Origin: Spongiibacteraceae bacterium
Lineage (GTDB): Bacteria; Pseudomonadota; Gammaproteobacteria; Pseudomonadales; PIVM01
Length of the DNA: 8,302 nucleotides
Assembly (NCBI GenBank): GCA_030618505.1
Contig: JAUXDF010000116.1
Location: forward strand, 1-8,302
Direction: 5' to 3'
Positions 5,322-8,302 of this stretch are shown piece after piece. Below the pieces are notes generated by a model. That model was not told the origin of the DNA and did not search any database. It saw only the letters and a program-made list of their open reading frames with translations. Within the stretch, counting starts at the first letter, position 1, and each line of letters opens with the position of its first letter. The position numbers and the translations under genes are program-made.

Positions 5322-6236
5322 ATGTACAAACCTCCCCAATCAACAAACCTCCGCTTAAGGGATGGCACTCGACAGCACCTGCTTTGCTGGTCAAACAACA
5401 AAGCCCCACAGAAGCAGACACCCTGTCTGCTACTGCATGGTTTTACCAACGATGCGCATATCTGGACAGGCCTGGCGCAACAGCTACAAAACCAGCACAA
5501 AGTGTATGCGATGGATTTTCGCGGCCACGGTGATTCAGACTGGGATCCTCAAGCCCGCTATTCTCACCAGACTCTGCGAGATGACATAGCGAATGTCGTT
5601 CAGCAATTGGGGCTCAAGCGCTTTCATATCGTTGGTCACTCGCTGGGAGCAAGAGTAGCCGCACTCTACATTCAGCAATACCAGCCAGAGCTGGCAAGCT
5701 TCACCCTCGTGGATACCGGCCCCGAAGTAGGCGCTGCGGGTGTCCGTAAAGTGCGCCAGGATGCCGAGGCGATGCCAACGCTTTTTAACTCCATTGATCA
5801 CTACAGCGAATATCTGGGAAATATTTATATGATGGCCAATCAAAAAAACATCCGGCAACTGCTAGCAAAAAATGGCCTCAAAAAACGGCCTGAAGGGGGT
5901 TTTGCTCCCAAAACAGATCCTGCTTTTACAGCATCCTTATGGAAACCCCAATCTCAAAACAATGATGCCAGCGACCTCAACACACCGCTAAACGAACAAC
6001 TCTGGCAGGCTTTGGCAACCATCACGGCACCTACACTGATATTAAAGGGACAAATTTCCGCTATTCTTTCCCGCCGCGCTGCCAACAAAATGGTTAATCA
6101 GATAATGCCCAATGCACAGCTGGACATTATCCGCAGAGCAGGCCATGCAGTGATGGTGGATAATCCTTCAGAGTTTGAAAAACGTACTCTGGATTTTATT
6201 GAGCAATGTGAAACTGAAAAAAGTGACACAGAATAA
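5322..6236 (+). CDS. alpha/beta-fold hydrolase, likely esterase-like
   Basis: This 304-residue protein has the typical alpha/beta-hydrolase order: the oxyanion LLLHGF (36-41), DFRGHGDSD (65-73), the nucleophile elbow GHSLGAR with Ser107 (105-111), a helical cap region (about 137-225), and AGHAVMVDNP with His275 (273-282). The usual acid position after strand 7 reads GQISAILS, with Ala247 where many relatives have Asp. Asp131, 24 residues after the nucleophile in TLVDTGPE, sits where YbfF-type esterases carry their acid (from memory), so a Ser107-Asp131-His275 triad is likely. There is no signal peptide, so it is cytoplasmic. The substrate cannot be predicted. The ATG at 5322 has no clear Shine-Dalgarno sequence, but the next in-frame Met would remove the oxyanion strand. 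It is divergent from ung and converges on the protease gene with a 15-nt gap. Confidence 0.9.
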   Translation: MYKPPQSTNLRLRDGTRQHLLCWSNNKAPQKQTPCLLLHGFTNDAHIWTGLAQQLQNQHKVYAMDFRGHGDSDWDPQARYSHQTLRDDIANVVQQLGLKRFHIVGHSLGARVAALYIQQYQPELASFTLVDTGPEVGAAGVRKVRQDAEAMPTLFNSIDHYSEYLGNIYMMANQKNIRQLLAKNGLKKRPEGGFAPKTDPAFTASLWKPQSQNNDASDLNTPLNEQLWQALATITAPTLILKGQISAILSRRAANKMVNQIMPNAQLDIIRRAGHAVMVDNPSEFEKRTLDFIEQCETEKSDTE

Positions 6237-6251
6237 GACGAGTAAAACCCT

Positions 6252-8302
6252 TCATTTTGACGCTTGGGTCATATTAAGAAACGCCTGCAAACGATTTTCC
6301 ACCAGTGCATTAAAACTTCCTTTAGAAAACTTACCCGAAGCTCCTCGTTGCCCCGCGCGCTTATCACTCAGCAGCTCAATCGCCTGATCCACATTAGAGA
6401 CAGCATAAATAGAGAACTTGCCCTCCTCCATCGCCTGCAGCACTTCAGATTTTAATACCAGATTTTGCACATTGGACTGAGGAATAATCACTCCCTGCTC
6501 CGCATTTAAACCACGCGCCCGACACAACCTGAAAAAGCCTTCGACCTTTTCATTTACGCCACCAATCGCCTGCACATCGCCGTTTTGATTAATCGAGCCG
6601 GTTACAGCAAAACGCTGAGCCAAAGGCAGCTGTGCAATAGCGGATAACAAACAGCAAAGCTCGGCAAGTGATGCACTGTCGCCATCCACATAACCATAGG
6701 ATTGCTCAAGAGCAATGCTGGCCGATAGCGTCAGTGGGAAGTTAGTCGCATATTTATTTCCCAGATAACCGGTAAGAATCATCACCCCTTTTGAGTGAAT
6801 TGCCTGCCCTAATTCAGCTTCCCTTTCGATATCAACAACACCGTTACTACCAGGATAAGCGCTGGCACTGATACGTGCCGCCGCGCCAAAACGCGCCTCA
6901 CCAAGGTCCCAAACGGTCAGGCCATTAACTTCACCTACCCTTTCCCCGTCAGTGTGAATCACTATAGTGCCATCAAGCGTTTCATCTAACATCTGCTGTT
7001 TTATACGAGCGGAGCGATCTTCACTGGCACTGAGTGCTTGCTCGACATGCGCCCTTAAAATCAACTCATCATTCTGCTGGCAACGAAAAAAATCCGCTTC
7101 GGCCAAAAGATCAAAAAGCTGTCGAAAGCGCACACTAATACGCTGTTGATGCTCCACCGCGCGTGAAGCAAAATTTAGCAATGCATCCACCGCCTCAACA
7201 TGCAGGGCCGCATAGTTCTTCTCCATCGCCCGCGTATGTAATAAGCGGGCAAAAGATCTGATGGCATCACCGGTGCGAGGAATGTAATCATCAAAATCCA
7301 CCAGCACCCGAAACAGTTCTTTAAAATCGCTATCGTGTTCTTGCAGTAGATAATGGATATGGCGAGAGCCAATCAGAATCAATTTTAAATTCAAAGCCAC
7401 CGGCTGTGGCGTTAAGGAGGAGGCGCCGACCAACCCCAACTCCGAATAGGGCGACTCAATGGTGACACAATTGGATTTTAAAGCACGCTTTAAGGCATCC
7501 CAGGCAAAGGGATCCTGCAAGAGTTTTTCAGCATCAACAATTAAATAACCACCGTTCGCCCGATGCACTGTACCACCGCAGATATGGCGATAGTTCGTAA
7601 CCAACACCCCTTGATCTCCCACATAGTCAACGCGACCAAAGAGATTGCGATAGTTTGGGTGAGGCTCAACAACAACCGGGCTACCAGTACCTGCGTGGTG
7701 ATCAGCCACAACATTGGGAAGGTAGTTATCCTCCAGCAAACCTTTATCAATACGTGCCAATTGCAGCTCAAAAGTTTGCTCATCAAAACCGCGAGTGATT
7801 AATTGTTGCAGCAGGTGTTGTTGTACTTCTCTTAAGTAGTCACAGGCCTCTTTATTATTTTTAAACGTTTCCTGCAGCTCTTCAAACAGCGGCGAAACAG
7901 CCTTGTTGGCAACAGACTCATTATGTTGACGATGCTGATCAGCAGCCTCTCGGCGCCACTGTGATAAACCTGACAATGATTCATTGAGCGCCTGCTCCAG
8001 GTGTTTCATATTATCTTGAATGGTTTTTCGCTGCTCTTCGGGCAGCTGAGCAAAAGCGGCATCATCAATACTTTTACCCTCAATGATCGGCATAAACCCA
8101 AGGGCACCATCTTCTCGATAGAGAGCCAACTCCTTGGCCAGCGCCAGGCTTTCAACCGGCTCAACCGCATTGTCATAACGACGATTAAACCGCCTGTCAA
8201 TTTCAGTTTTTTGCTGTAAATACTCCGGATGCTCAAAGGCTGCGGTCAACGCAGGAATCAAATTAGCGATTAAAGTAGTAAGCTCGGAGATAAACTGACG
8301 GC
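6252..8302 (-). CDS. Lon-related ATP-dependent protease, YcbZ/AAA_32 type (5' end outside window)
   Basis: The reading frame runs from the TGA at 6254-6252 to the right edge without a start, giving 682 visible residues. A TTG at 8261 is in frame but is not the start, because coding similarity continues through it. Numbered from that TTG, about 1-200 is helical and charged, like the family's N-terminal helical insert. Next come a Walker-B-like strand GGYLIVDAEKLL (237-248), the AAA region with VDFDDYIPRT (321-330), and an AAA lid (about 335-420). The C-terminal Lon protease domain starts near 430. Catalytic Ser529 (DGDSAS, codon 6675-6677) and Lys572 (GGVNEKVEGF, codon 6546-6548) are 43 residues apart, the same spacing as E. 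coli Lon Ser679-Lys722, so the peptidase should be active. The Walker A part must lie off the window. These cytoplasmic proteases are Lon relatives with poorly known substrates. E. coli YcbZ is the nearest named member, but length suggests the longer type. Confidence 0.92.
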   Translation of the reverse strand, partial: RQFISELTTLIANLIPALTAAFEHPEYLQQKTEIDRRFNRRYDNAVEPVESLALAKELALYREDGALGFMPIIEGKSIDDAAFAQLPEEQRKTIQDNMKHLEQALNESLSGLSQWRREAADQHRQHNESVANKAVSPLFEELQETFKNNKEACDYLREVQQHLLQQLITRGFDEQTFELQLARIDKGLLEDNYLPNVVADHHAGTGSPVVVEPHPNYRNLFGRVDYVGDQGVLVTNYRHICGGTVHRANGGYLIVDAEKLLQDPFAWDALKRALKSNCVTIESPYSELGLVGASSLTPQPVALNLKLILIGSRHIHYLLQEHDSDFKELFRVLVDFDDYIPRTGDAIRSFARLLHTRAMEKNYAALHVEAVDALLNFASRAVEHQQRISVRFRQLFDLLAEADFFRCQQNDELILRAHVEQALSASEDRSARIKQQMLDETLDGTIVIHTDGERVGEVNGLTVWDLGEARFGAAARISASAYPGSNGVVDIEREAELGQAIHSKGVMILTGYLGNKYATNFPLTLSASIALEQSYGYVDGDSASLAELCCLLSAIAQLPLAQRFAVTGSINQNGDVQAIGGVNEKVEGFFRLCRARGLNAEQGVIIPQSNVQNLVLKSEVLQAMEEGKFSIYAVSNVDQAIELLSDKRAGQRGASGKFSKGSFNALVENRLQAFLNMTQASK

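Noticed and set aside
5178..5339. 54-codon N-terminal extension of ung
   Set aside because: It has no family counterpart, overlaps the hydrolase start and its promoter candidate, and the ATG at 5177 gives exactly the expected 229 residues.
6237..6251. Terminator between the hydrolase and the Lon-like protease gene
   Set aside because: Only a four-base ACCC/GGGT complement exists around this short gap, too weak to call.

Overview
The window looks like ordinary chromosome from a moderate-GC gammaproteobacterium, probably a marine or aquatic one. Three things support this: the sdhE/ygfX pair divergent from ygfZ (the same order as in E. coli), a 229-residue Ung of E. coli length, and a YcbZ-type Lon-related protease. 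I cannot name the genus from sequence alone.

Layout. Positions 1-627 are an accessory, AT-rich stretch. It holds the 3' remnant of a REP-associated (Y1/IS200-like) transposase, a possible terminal motif of that element, and about 460 bases without a credible gene. This stretch ends in overlapping palindromes ahead of an orphan lipoprotein gene (628-1419). A strongly structured intergenic region (1420-1563) separates the lipoprotein from the convergent sdhE-ygfX pair (2272-1564, minus strand). Next come ygfZ (2445-3518, plus), an HDOD-domain gene (3633-4472, plus), ung (5177-4488, minus), an alpha/beta hydrolase (5322-6236, plus) and the C-terminal 682 residues of a Lon-related ATP-dependent protease (minus, running off the right edge).

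How the genes relate. SdhE (flavinylation of succinate dehydrogenase), YgfX (inner-membrane partner of SdhE) and YgfZ (folate-dependent Fe-S cluster maintenance) form a conserved neighbourhood tied to respiratory cofactor enzymes. The HDOD protein, Ung, hydrolase and Lon-like protease are housekeeping or regulatory genes on alternating strands, with short gaps at their convergent 3' ends (15 nt each).

I see no CRISPR array, tRNA, rRNA, complete insertion sequence or defence system, and no convincing new multi-gene system. The points most worth a second look are the transposase remnant with its possible end motif, the palindrome over a -10-like box before the lipoprotein, the 72-nt imperfect inverted repeat at 1465-1536, the hydrolase's relocated catalytic acid, and a possible SD-sequestering hairpin before the HDOD gene.
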